A stretch of 64,000 bases of DNA, taken from positions 62,001 through 126,000 of the forward strand of contig NZ_JADCKQ010000007.1 of NCBI RefSeq assembly GCF_016123485.1, given 5' to 3'. This DNA is from Halocynthiibacter styelae (GTDB lineage: Bacteria > Pseudomonadota > Alphaproteobacteria > Rhodobacterales > Rhodobacteraceae). This document shows, one piece after another, positions 54,518 through 62,297 of the stretch (position 1 is the first letter of the stretch; each line of letters begins with the position of its first letter). Position numbers and translations under genes: made by a program. Under the pieces are notes generated by a model. It made no database searches. It saw only the letters and a list, made by a program, of their open reading frames with translations, and was not told the origin of the DNA.

Positions 54518-54976
54518 ATGAGCTCTGTTTTCTTTTATCACCTGACGGAAAGCCCCCTGGGCGACGTCCTGCCTGTGCTGATCTCAAAAGCACGGCAGGC
54601 CGGGTGGCGGATTTGTCTGCGTGGGCGTAATCCGCTGATGATGCAGCAACTGGATCAACGTCTCTGGACAGGTGATCCTGGTGACTTTCTGCCTCATGGC
54701 CTGGCTGGTGGTCCGCATGATGCGGATCAGCCGGTTTTGCTGACCGTGGATGCCGAGATGCCCAACGGGGCGCACTGTCTGATGTCAGTGGATGGGGCGG
54801 ATGTTGACCCGGGTGAGGTTGCGGGGCTGGAACGAGCTATGATCCTGTTTGACGGGTTTGACCCGGATGCGGTGGCCCATGCCCGCACGCAGTGGAAAGC
54901 TGTGACCGGCGCAGGTGTTGCGGCGCAATACTGGGCGCAGGAAGACGGGCGTTGGGTGAAGAAGGCTGAAAGCTGA
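54518..54976 (+). CDS. holC: DNA polymerase III chi subunit
   Basis: 152 residues. HolC pattern: VFFYHLTESPLGDVLPVLISKARQAGWRICLRG (split at 4-36), LDQRLWTGDPGDFLPHGLAG and LTVDAEMPNGAHCLMSVDGADV, IILFDG-type strand (MILFDGFDPDAV). Links the clamp loader to single-strand binding protein. Downstream of pepA by 15 bases. A GGGGGCCAGCCCCC element follows the stop. Confidence 0.93.
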   Translation: MSSVFFYHLTESPLGDVLPVLISKARQAGWRICLRGRNPLMMQQLDQRLWTGDPGDFLPHGLAGGPHDADQPVLLTVDAEMPNGAHCLMSVDGADVDPGEVAGLERAMILFDGFDPDAVAHARTQWKAVTGAGVAAQYWAQEDGRWVKKAES

Positions 54977-54987
54977 TCAGGCATGAA

Positions 54988-55036
54988 GGGGGCCAGCCCC
55001 CATCTGCGCAGGCGCAGATTCCCCTGGGATATTTGG
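54988..55036. repeat. GGGGGCCAGCCCCC element, copy 2
   Basis: GGGGGCCAGCCCCC 54988-55001, a perfect hairpin ATCTGCG 55002-55008 / CGCAGAT 55013-55019, then TCCCCTGGGATATTTGGAC. The same core without the inserted hairpin is at 31080. Lies between convergent holC and the aspartic protease gene, so it may act as a shared transcript end. Confidence 0.65.
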
Positions 55037-55128
55037 ACTGAAAAGAAAGAGATTATCCCGTGCTCAATGCATGCACAGCTTATGCACATTCTGTATGCAT
55101 ATATGGCGGGAGGCAGCTTAAAGCGCTG

Positions 55129-55707
55129 TTAACGATGCAGGATCATCCTGCCACCTGCAATTTCAATGCGGGAGAAGCGGTTGAGGTAATCCATTCCCAG
55201 CAGGCTTTCAAAAAGTTCGCCACCATTCACCGCGGCACGCAGGTTGCGGTCGGTGATGTCTTCGAGCTGCACGTGATCAAGGGTAACCTGGGCAATCGGC
55301 ACGCTGCCATTGGCTGTCTGTGCGGAACCGAGATATAAAAGTTCATCCGGGGTCAGGCCAACGCGGCGGGCGGCGTCTTCTGTCAGGACAATCTGGCTTG
55401 CGCCTGTGTCCACCACGAAATTCACAGGCATGTTGTTGATGGTCAATGTGAGGTAGTAGTGACCATCGCGGGCGCGGGGGACTTCGATGCTGCCATTGCT
55501 TTGGGCGGACTGGCGCGCGCTGGTGGAACGCTGCACATCTTCCCAGAGACCAATCACGGCGACGGTGCCGATAAAGATAAAGCCCCATATCGCTGCAAAC
55601 TGCAGGTTCTTGCTGAGAGAGGCGCGGTTCTGGGTTACATACCAGCCGCCGAGGGCCACAACGAGAAAGCCAAGATACAACAGCCGTGCAATCTGGTCAC
55701 CATCCAT
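55129..55707 (-). CDS. TIGR02281-family membrane aspartic protease (retropepsin-like)
   Basis: 192 residues. Two N-terminal membrane helices (about 5-22 and 36-54), then a single retropepsin-like domain facing the periplasm: FVVDTGASQIVLTEDAARRVGL with Asp100-Thr-Gly, and LFESLLGMDYLNRFSRIEI near the C terminus (GMDFL-type motif). Clan AA proteases of this group work as dimers; substrate unknown. Located 12 bases before the ABC-F gene end, both on the - strand, but the ABC-F gene lies upstream, so they may be co-transcribed. Confidence 0.92.
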   Translation of the reverse strand: MDGDQIARLLYLGFLVVALGGWYVTQNRASLSKNLQFAAIWGFIFIGTVAVIGLWEDVQRSTSARQSAQSNGSIEVPRARDGHYYLTLTINNMPVNFVVDTGASQIVLTEDAARRVGLTPDELLYLGSAQTANGSVPIAQVTLDHVQLEDITDRNLRAAVNGGELFESLLGMDYLNRFSRIEIAGGRMILHR

Positions 55708-55718
55708 CGGGTTTTCTC

Positions 55719-57569
55719 CTAGACCTGAGCTTTTTCCAACTTCTCCTGGGCTTTCAGCCAGAGTTCTTCGGCCCGCTCCAGCGCATTGCGCAGCTCGCCA
55801 TATTTCTTCTGGAACACTTCAGCTTCTGCCGCCCGTTCCGGATCATACATCGCAGGATCCGCAAGTTTTGCTGTCAGTTTAACTTCCATGTCCTGAAGTT
55901 TGGTCAGACGTTCTTCGGATTTGCGGACTTCACTGCGCAATTCCTTAATCCGGTCCTGAGAAACCTTCTTAACGACAGGTTTCGCGGCTTTCTTTTCCTT
56001 TTGCGGTGCATCTTTCTGCAACAGGAATTTGCGGTAGTCTTCAAGATCACCGTCGTAGGGTTCGACACGTCCGCCAGACACCAGCCACAGCCGGTCTGCG
56101 ACAAGACCCAGCAGGTGCATATCGTGGCTGACAAGGATGACAGCGCCACTATAGGCAGTCAGGGCTTCGACCAGGGCCTCGCGGCTTTCGATATCAAGGT
56201 GGTTGGTCGGTTCATCGAGGATCAGCAGATGTGGCGCGTCAATCGTGGCCAACATCAGGGACAGGCGGGCTTTTTGGCCCCCTGACAGGCTGCCAACCAG
56301 CGTATCCGCCTGTTCGGTGCCAATACCAAAGCCAGCAAGGCGCGCGCGGAATCTTGCGGGTGTTTCAGAGGGGCGGAGGCGACGGACGTGATCAATCGGG
56401 GTTTCGTCGATATGCAGCTCGTCCACCTGGTGCTGGGCGAAATAGCCAATGCGCAGTTTGGACGAGTTGTTCATCGTGCCGCCCATCACATCAAGGCGAC
56501 CGGACAAAAGTTTGGAAAGGGTGGATTTGCCTTCGCCGTTTTTACCCAAAAGCGCGATGCGGTCATCCTGGTCAATGCGCAGGTTCAGACGTTGCAGGAT
56601 CGCCTTGTCGCCATATCCGACTGAACCGCCTTCGACATTGATGATCGGCGGGGACAGTTCTTCGGGTGTCGGGAAGCTGAATTTCTTCAGGGCCGCTTCT
56701 TTTGGCGTGGTGATCGGTTGCATCTTTGCGATCATTTTCAGGCGGGATTGGGCCTGAACCGCTTTGGAGGCTTTGGCGCGGAAACGATCCACAAAGCTTT
56801 GCAAGTGAGCCCGGCGGGCTTCCTGTTTGGTGGCCTCGGATTGTGCGACCAGCAGGCGTGCGGCGCGGGTTTCCGCGAATGTATCGTAATTGCCCTGATA
56901 GAAGGTCAGTTTCTTGTCTTCCAAGTGCAGGATGCCGCCGACCGCGCGGTTCAGCAGGCCGCGGTCGTGGCTGACGATGATGACGGTGTGCGGATAGCGG
57001 GCCAGGTAATGTTCCAGCCAAAGCGCGCCTTCAAGGTCAAGATAGTTGGTTGGTTCGTCGAGCAACAGCAGGTCAGGCTGCGAAAACAGCACCGCCGCCA
57101 GGGCCACACGCATGCGCCAGCCGCCGGAAAAGGCGGAACAGGGTTTTTTCTGCGCTTCGGGATCAAAGCCAAGACCACGCAGGATAGATGCGGCGCGGGC
57201 TTCGGCGGACCAGGCGTCAATATCAGACAGGCGCATCTGAATTTCAGCAATGCGATCCGGGTCAGTCGCTGTTTCAGATTCGGCGAGAAGGTCAGCACGT
57301 TCGGTATCTGCGGCCAGAACCGTTTCAATCAGTGACGTGTCAGAGGAAGGAACTTCCTGGCTGATGCCACCGATACGGGCGCGCTTTGGCAGGGTGATGG
57401 AACCACCTTCCAGCGGCATTTCTCCGTAAATCACCTTAAATAGTGTGGTTTTCCCCGTCCCATTACGACCGACAAGGCCAACTTTGTGGCCCTCCGGAAT
57501 GGAAACAGAGGCGTTTTCAACCAGCGTACGGCCGGCGACGGAATAAGTGATATCTTCAAGCTTGATCAT
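55719..57569 (-). CDS. ABC-F family ATPase (Uup/YheS-like)
   Basis: 616 residues from ATG 57569. Two ABC domains without membrane parts: Walker A GLVGRNGTGKTTLFK (about 33-47) and LLGKNGEGKSTLSKLL, signatures FSGGWRMRVALAAVLF and LSGGQKARLSLMLATI, Walker B LLLDEPTNYLDLEG and LILDEPTNHLDIES. The inter-domain PtIM linker is Lys/Arg rich (QSFVDRFRAKASKAVQAQ). C-terminal coiled coil about 545-610. ABC-F proteins act on the ribosome; resistance subtypes cannot be told apart here. An AT-rich hairpin with T-run lies about 68-90 bases upstream. Confidence 0.95.
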   Translation of the reverse strand: MIKLEDITYSVAGRTLVENASVSIPEGHKVGLVGRNGTGKTTLFKVIYGEMPLEGGSITLPKRARIGGISQEVPSSDTSLIETVLAADTERADLLAESETATDPDRIAEIQMRLSDIDAWSAEARAASILRGLGFDPEAQKKPCSAFSGGWRMRVALAAVLFSQPDLLLLDEPTNYLDLEGALWLEHYLARYPHTVIIVSHDRGLLNRAVGGILHLEDKKLTFYQGNYDTFAETRAARLLVAQSEATKQEARRAHLQSFVDRFRAKASKAVQAQSRLKMIAKMQPITTPKEAALKKFSFPTPEELSPPIINVEGGSVGYGDKAILQRLNLRIDQDDRIALLGKNGEGKSTLSKLLSGRLDVMGGTMNNSSKLRIGYFAQHQVDELHIDETPIDHVRRLRPSETPARFRARLAGFGIGTEQADTLVGSLSGGQKARLSLMLATIDAPHLLILDEPTNHLDIESREALVEALTAYSGAVILVSHDMHLLGLVADRLWLVSGGRVEPYDGDLEDYRKFLLQKDAPQKEKKAAKPVVKKVSQDRIKELRSEVRKSEERLTKLQDMEVKLTAKLADPAMYDPERAAEAEVFQKKYGELRNALERAEELWLKAQEKLEKAQV

Positions 57570-57636
57570 AAAGGGGGTGTGCCGGATGCAGCGGGCCGGG
57601 TCAATGGCCGGAATACACACAACGAGCCATGGAAAA

Positions 57637-57657
57637 ATCAAAATTTTGGATTTTGAT
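57637..57657 (-). promoter_or_regulatory. Attenuator-like hairpin upstream of the ABC-F gene
   Basis: ATCAAAAT 57637-57644 / ATTTTGAT 57650-57657, loop TTTGG; on the - strand the stem runs into TTTTTCC, terminator-like though AT rich. A 19-codon frame on the - strand starts within it (ATG 57660). Some ABC-F genes are controlled by leader attenuation; whether this one is remains a guess. Confidence 0.3.
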
Positions 57658-57765
57658 CATCTGAAATGATGAGTCCCTTAATTCCGGGCGTTCATGTTAG
57701 TAAATCACATGCCCTGAAGTGTGTGTTCGGGGTACGGTGACGGACCAATGTTATTACGAGTGCTT

Positions 57766-57800
57766 AAACCCGCAGTTGGTACTGCGGGTTTTGTTGTTTT
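57766..57800. terminator. Terminator beyond the first LysR gene
   Basis: AAACCCGCAGT 57766-57776 / ACTGCGGGTTT 57781-57791, loop TGGT, perfect. The longer T-run (TTTTGTTGTTTT) is on the + strand; the - strand side has only TTT. It is 14 bases past the - strand LysR stop. The + orientation would need an unannotated + transcript from 57570-57760; no gene is seen there. Confidence 0.7.
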
Positions 57801-57804
57801 CAGC

Positions 57805-58704
57805 TCAGTCGTCTGCAAGTTCTGTGACAAGATCAATCAACCAGAGCAATGCCGGGTCTTTGTCGCGGTGTCTGCTCCATCTCAGTTCATAGGGCAAATC
57901 GCCCAGATCAGCTGGGAAAGGCACGGCTGCCAGGTCAGAAAAAATATCTTCATGGACCAGTGTAGATGCGGAAATCAGAATGTCAGTTCCACGTACGATT
58001 TCAGACAATACGGCCGAGTCGCTGACGGTGTAGCGGAATTCTCTGGGGGAATAGCCGTTCTTTATCAGCCAGGCATCCACGATATTGTTTGAATGCGGCG
58101 ATCCTGACCGGAGCTGCACATATTCCGCGTTCACCACATCTTCAACCGTGCGGGGCGGCGGGCGCGATTCCGCGTCGTAGCAGAGGACAACAGAATAAGC
58201 CGCCAGAGGTTTGCTTTGGGTTTCCGGATGTTCTGGAAGTGCGATGCCGAGATACAGATCGGCTTCGTCCATCAACTGATCGTTTATACTGTCCCAACGT
58301 GCATAGTGATAGGAAAATGTAATATTTGGCGCGCGCTGTTTCAGGGCGTCAATCAGGCGTTTGTAGGGGCCGAGCAGATGGGATGAAAACCCGATGACCG
58401 TGAAATTCCGTGTTGAGGTTGTCGGGTCAAATTGCAAAGCGGGCCGGACTTCCAGAAAATCGGCCAGAACGGGTTTTCCCTTATCAACGATGGATTGCCC
58501 AAGGGGGGTAAGCCGCGTGATCCCCCCGGATCTGATCAGCAGTTCATCGTCATAGACGCGGCGCATTTTGTCCAACGCATAGCTTGCGCTTGGTTGGCTG
58601 ATGCCATGCGCTTTTGCGGCGTTCCCCACGCTTCCAAGTTCGGTAACTGCGATGAAGACTGAAAGATCCTGCAAAGACAGGCTATGTAGGCGATGTTTGT
58701 TCAT
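57805..58704 (-). CDS. LysR-family transcriptional regulator, tandem copy A
   Basis: 299 residues. N-terminal helix-turn-helix about 10-70 (LSLQDLSVFIAVTELGSVGNAAKAHGISQPSASYALDKMRRVYDD, split), with LLIRSGGITRLTPLGQSI; C-terminal effector domain from about 95 (NFTVIGFSSHLLGPY). NodD/PcpR-like beginnings. No divergent target gene: the only neighbour upstream is a second LysR gene in the same direction, 78 bases away, sharing the S-L-Q-D, S-Q-P-x-A-S-Y-A-L and L-L-I-R-S-G-G segments. Inducer and targets unknown. Confidence 0.92.
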   Translation of the reverse strand: MNKHRLHSLSLQDLSVFIAVTELGSVGNAAKAHGISQPSASYALDKMRRVYDDELLIRSGGITRLTPLGQSIVDKGKPVLADFLEVRPALQFDPTTSTRNFTVIGFSSHLLGPYKRLIDALKQRAPNITFSYHYARWDSINDQLMDEADLYLGIALPEHPETQSKPLAAYSVVLCYDAESRPPPRTVEDVVNAEYVQLRSGSPHSNNIVDAWLIKNGYSPREFRYTVSDSAVLSEIVRGTDILISASTLVHEDIFSDLAAVPFPADLGDLPYELRWSRHRDKDPALLWLIDLVTELADD

Positions 58705-58782
58705 AGGCTTTTCTTACCAGGTGAAGCCCTGAGGTCAAACATCAAAATATGGTGCAGAGGGGTTCGCAGCGGGGAATGTCCT

Positions 58783-59700
58783 TTATTGCGGTGCCGGGCT
58801 GGCGATGTCCTGATTGATTTTGTTACATTCCAGAAAAAGATCAACCATCCAGCGCAGGCAGGGCATATTTGATTTGCGTTTGCTCCAGCCAATGTAATGT
58901 GGAATTGGTTTGACCTTAAGCGGTTCCGGGATTGGCGCGATTGCAAATCTGGAGAAAATTGAATCCCGCAAGGCAAGGCTGGCGGTGACCAGCAGGTCCG
59001 TGCCGGTAATAAGGTCTGGATAAGATGAGAAATCATTCACGACAAACCGGAAAGTTCTGGGCGGATAATTCATTTCCCTCAGAGCTTTGTCGACATTCCC
59101 AACGATGGAATGCCGATCATTATAGGTCACAAACTCTGCATTGACGAAATCTTCAATGGTTTCAGGCGCGGAGCGCACAGAGGCATCGTAGTAGATGCCA
59201 ACCGGATACTCTCGCAGGACATGCCGTTCAATTGACGGAGCATCCGGGAGATTAGTGCCAACAAAAATATCTACATCTTCGTGCAGGCGTTCATGGCAAT
59301 TCGTCCGGTCATAGGTAACGTAAGAAAACGCAGCACCTGGCGCGCGATTTCGAAATTTGCCAGGAAGGCCAGCATATGGGCCTGTCAGTTCTGAAGTTGC
59401 CCCCATAATCTTGAATGTGCGATCGGACGTCAGTGGATCAAAGTTGGCCTGTCTTGTAATTCGGTTGAATTCTTCAAGAGATGACGTGGCTGTGCTGGCA
59501 AGTGCTTTCCCGGTTTCAGTCAGGTTCATCTTGCCGCCGCTTCTGATTAGCAAGGGATCATTGAAACCCCGTCGAAGTTTTTCGAGAGCGTAACTTGCCG
59601 TGGGCTGACTGACATTTAGTCTCCGGGCGGCTTCACTGACGCTCTGAGTGTCCGCGATCACTATAAACATGCGTATATCCTGGAGGGATAACGCCAACAT
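58783..59700 (-). CDS. LysR-family transcriptional regulator, tandem copy B
   Basis: 305 residues from ATG 59700 (GGAG nine bases upstream; an ATG at 59715 lacks an RBS). HTH part LSLQDIRMFIVIADTQSVSEAARRLNVSQPTASYALEKLRRGF (split) and LLIRSGGKMNLTETGKAL align with copy A; effector half TFKIMGATSELTGPYAGLP. Clear paralogue of copy A with divergent ligand domain, suggesting duplication and change of inducer. Upstream 338 bases separate it from divergent ndk. Confidence 0.92.
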   Translation of the reverse strand: MLALSLQDIRMFIVIADTQSVSEAARRLNVSQPTASYALEKLRRGFNDPLLIRSGGKMNLTETGKALASTATSSLEEFNRITRQANFDPLTSDRTFKIMGATSELTGPYAGLPGKFRNRAPGAAFSYVTYDRTNCHERLHEDVDIFVGTNLPDAPSIERHVLREYPVGIYYDASVRSAPETIEDFVNAEFVTYNDRHSIVGNVDKALREMNYPPRTFRFVVNDFSSYPDLITGTDLLVTASLALRDSIFSRFAIAPIPEPLKVKPIPHYIGWSKRKSNMPCLRWMVDLFLECNKINQDIASPAPQ

Positions 59701-60038
59701 ATTAACATTCTCCATACTTGAAATCTAATATACATGCTTTTGAAAATAAAGTCATATCTGTAAGATGTAGGTGTTAATCTTGTCCGGTTCCGACCTTCGG
59801 AACCGCCCCTTTAAACATATGACGAGCTTGCAGCGTGTAACGAGTAAATGCCCACAGTCAGGGGCTGTGGGCGATTTCTTCAGGCAGGTTTTGTAACTTT
59901 TGGGCGTTCTCTTCCGGCAAATTTTCACCATTAGACTTGTGAGGGGTTTTCCGGGCGCGACAGGCGTGTTAAGGCGCTGGCGCAACAGGCAGAGGCATGG
60001 GGCTTCTGACCTGAAACAGTTTTCTGAAAGAGACCGAC
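59701..60038 (+). other. Gap between LysR copy B and ndk with two strong hairpins
   Basis: No supportable gene in 338 bases. Hairpins: CGGTTCCG 59785-59792 / CGGAACCG 59798-59805 (loop ACCTT) and GCCCACAG 59850-59857 / CTGTGGGC 59865-59872 (loop TCAGGGG), the second followed by GATTTCTTC. Spacing and shape would suit a small RNA or a long 5' leader of ndk (ATG 60039, RBS AAAGAGA). The rest looks like ordinary divergent promoter DNA. Confidence 0.35.
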
Positions 60039-60461
60039 ATGGCCCTGGAACGTACTTTTTCCATCGTGAAACCCGACGCAACCAAACGCAACCTGACTGG
60101 CGCAATCGTTGCAAAATTCGAAGCAGCTGGCCTGCGTGTTGTTGCATCCAAGCGCATCCAGCTGACACTGGCACAGGCTCAGCAGTTCTACGGTGTTCAC
60201 TCTGAGCGTCCATTCTTTGGCGAACTCTGTGAATTCATGATCTCTGAGCCAATCGTTGTTCAGGTTCTGGAAGGCGAAAACGCCATCGCGAAAAACCGCG
60301 AAGTTATGGGCGCAACCAACCCGGCAGAAGCTGCGGAAGGCACCATCCGTAAAGAATTCGCACTGTCCATCGGTGAGAACTCTGTACACGGTTCCGACGC
60401 ACCTGAAACCGCTGCAGAAGAAATCGCATTCTTCTTCTCCGGTCTGGAACTGGTTGGCTGA
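60039..60461 (+). CDS. ndk: Nucleoside diphosphate kinase
   Basis: 140 residues. Starts [31 protein letters not shown]; catalytic His117 in [22 protein letters not shown]. Transfers phosphate between NTPs and NDPs through a phosphohistidine. Codons are of the highly expressed type (few rare codons). Monocistronic: long leader upstream and a perfect terminator 25 bases downstream. Confidence 0.98.
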   Translation: MALERTFSIVKPDATKRNLTGAIVAKFEAAGLRVVASKRIQLTLAQAQQFYGVHSERPFFGELCEFMISEPIVVQVLEGENAIAKNREVMGATNPAEAAEGTIRKEFALSIGENSVHGSDAPETAAEEIAFFFSGLELVG

Positions 60462-60485
60462 AGCAAGGCTTCCGACTGAAATTAT

Positions 60486-60520
60486 AAAAGCCCCGCATGA
60501 TCCATCATGCGGGGCTTTTT
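60486..60520. terminator. Terminator of ndk
   Basis: AAAAGCCCCGCATGA 60486-60500 / TCATGCGGGGCTTTTT 60505-60520, loop TCCA. T-runs on both sides, so it can also end the convergent lipoprotein transcript at 60559. Confidence 0.93.
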
Positions 60521-60558
60521 ATGTCTTATGGTCCCGAAATCCGGGTGTCCGCCAGAAC

Positions 60559-60666
60559 TTAGTTCACGGCTTCCACGGAAGGATCTGTAATTGTGATGGG
60601 ATCATATTTATAGCTGCAGCCGGACAGGGCTGCTGCGGCCAGGGTGGCCAGAACAAAGGTACGCAT
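60559..60666 (-). CDS. Mini-lipoprotein, 35 residues
   Basis: ATG 60666, stop 60559-60561. Signal peptide with lipobox LSGC at 14-17 (FVLATLAAAALSGC), mature peptide only 19 residues (CSYKYDPITITDPSVEAVN). RBS TTTTGGAG lies seven bases before the start. Too short for common gene callers, but lipobox and RBS are both good. Resembles entericidin-like small lipoproteins in size but not in sequence. Convergent with ndk, sharing its terminator. Confidence 0.7.
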   Translation of the reverse strand: MRTFVLATLAAAALSGCSYKYDPITITDPSVEAVN

Positions 60667-60849
60667 TTTTTTACTCCAAAACATAGTCAACTTGTCATGT
60701 CACTTATTGAAGAATATCACTTTTCCGGATGCTTTACAGCTGTCCATTCAGTCACATTCTGCCCCACAAGCGGTGCAATAGCAGAGTGTTGGCTGTGCTT
60801 GATGGGGAAAAAACCCGTCCCGGTTGCAGTTTGGTATTTTGGGAAGAAA

Positions 60850-61278
60850 TTATTGATTCTGATGCAACCAGAGCCGCAGAAGCTGCATGTTCCGGGTGCT
60901 TGCGTTCCAGGTGGCATCAAAAATATCCCCGACGATGGGAACCACACCAACCAAAAGATCAACACCAACATTCAGACACATGCGGATCAAGACCCGGCGT
61001 GACACGCCCGCACGCGCCGCCGCACGGATGATGTAGGCCGCGGGCACAAGCGTGCAGAGGTCGCCAATCACGGGAACAAGCCCCAGGAAACTGTCCAGCC
61101 CGATGCGCACGGATGTACCGGGCAGGGGCAGCAGGTTTTCCATTGTCCAGGCGATGTTGTCCAGCCGCTTCAACTCCTCTTCGGTCAGAGGGTCCGAGGT
61201 CACGTGAAAGGGGTGTGTTTCAGACCTTTGGGCTGGAAGGGGCGTATTGTAAATATCGGCGTCAGAAAAATCATTCAT
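60850..61278 (-). CDS. DUF4112 family membrane protein
   Basis: 142 residues from ATG 61278; codons further upstream are open but run into the neighbouring gene and look unnatural. DUF4112 core: LKRLDNIAWTMENLLPLPGTSVRIGLDSFLGLVPVIGDLCTLVPAAYIIRAA and LNVGVDLLVGVVPIVGDIFDATWNASTRNMQLL (both split). The repeated G-L/V-V-P-I/V-G-D motifs are characteristic. Two hydrophobic hairpins suggest inner-membrane association. Function unknown. Third in a row of small membrane-protein genes on the - strand. Confidence 0.88.
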   Translation of the reverse strand: MNDFSDADIYNTPLPAQRSETHPFHVTSDPLTEEELKRLDNIAWTMENLLPLPGTSVRIGLDSFLGLVPVIGDLCTLVPAAYIIRAAARAGVSRRVLIRMCLNVGVDLLVGVVPIVGDIFDATWNASTRNMQLLRLWLHQNQ

Positions 61279-61357
61279 GACTGATATATGGGTATTGTAA
61301 GAGGAAATTTGAAGTGCTGTGTGCGCCGAAACTGACAAAGCTGCGAAACCAACATGT

Positions 61358-62287
61358 TTATGATCCGTCGATCGTGCCAGTGGTGCCGGGGTGTGAGGCA
61401 GGCCCTGGTGTGCTTTCTGGTGCTGTGTGCCAGATCGTTGCAATATGCAGGGGCAGGGCGCAGATCGTCAGCCAGGATGAAAACCGCTTTAACAGCATCG
61501 CTTTACCGGCCGTTAACGGATTAAAGCTGAAATACGGGCTTTCATGTTGCACCGCCAGGGTCAGAAAGCCATCCCGGATCATCAACCCGTGAAATCGTGC
61601 ACCATCGGTCAGGTGGTCTGTTGTTTGTCTGATCCGGGGCCGTAAATCGGCAAGCGTGCTGCGGGCTTTATCTGCATCTTCCCTGTACCAGACTTCAAAC
61701 AGATCTGATCCGATCTCAACCGGATCATAAAATTTTTCCGGCAAATCTGTCTTGTTTCCCATCTTTGCAATAAGCAGGTCGGGCGTGTCAAAGCTGTTGT
61801 TTGTTTTAAAAAGATAGCCGCTGAAACGATTGCTATTGTGATGTCCTGAAGCGGTTGCAAACTGATCCATCGTCATCAGGATGTTGTTATCACCGCAGGA
61901 CAGGCTGTAATCGCAATCGGCCTTTTGCGCCGGAAACAAACCACTGCGCCCGGCTTTCTTCACCCGCATGGATGTATATCTGTCCGGTTCATGACAGTTC
62001 ACACCACTGACACCCGCAATAAGGGGCAGGGCTTGCGTGATCACACGTTTCTGCGCCCGGCGTTTGAAAACTTCCCAGGACATACTGATTATCAGGACCG
62101 GGCCCAGGATGTGTCCGACCAGAAACCCCTTGCCTTCAAAGGCATAAGGGGTAAACGCCAGCCCGAAAAGCAGCAGGCTGCATCCCGCGACCAGGGCCGC
62201 AGGAAATTGCATCCACTTGCGCCAGCGCAGGAAATCATCGGCGATACCTTCAAGAGCGGAAAGATCGGTCGGCGCTGTGTCGGGCAT
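61358..62287 (-). CDS. DUF3137-like membrane protein, copy B
   Basis: 309 residues from ATG 62287, ten bases after copy A. N-terminal cytoplasmic SALEGIADDFLRWRKW, two membrane helices (about 26-46 FPAALVAGCSLLLFGLAFTPY and 54-70), then a soluble domain with the DUF3137-like SGLFPAQKADCDYSLS, SPYFSFNP and a C-terminal LLKRFSSWLTICALPLHIATIWH. Function unknown. Paralogue of the preceding gene. Family name is my reading of the S/T-G-L-F-P region and domain layout and is less certain than the paralogy. Confidence 0.75.
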   Translation of the reverse strand: MPDTAPTDLSALEGIADDFLRWRKWMQFPAALVAGCSLLLFGLAFTPYAFEGKGFLVGHILGPVLIISMSWEVFKRRAQKRVITQALPLIAGVSGVNCHEPDRYTSMRVKKAGRSGLFPAQKADCDYSLSCGDNNILMTMDQFATASGHHNSNRFSGYLFKTNNSFDTPDLLIAKMGNKTDLPEKFYDPVEIGSDLFEVWYREDADKARSTLADLRPRIRQTTDHLTDGARFHGLMIRDGFLTLAVQHESPYFSFNPLTAGKAMLLKRFSSWLTICALPLHIATIWHTAPESTPGPASHPGTTGTIDGS

Positions 62288-62297
62288 ATGTTGTTCC

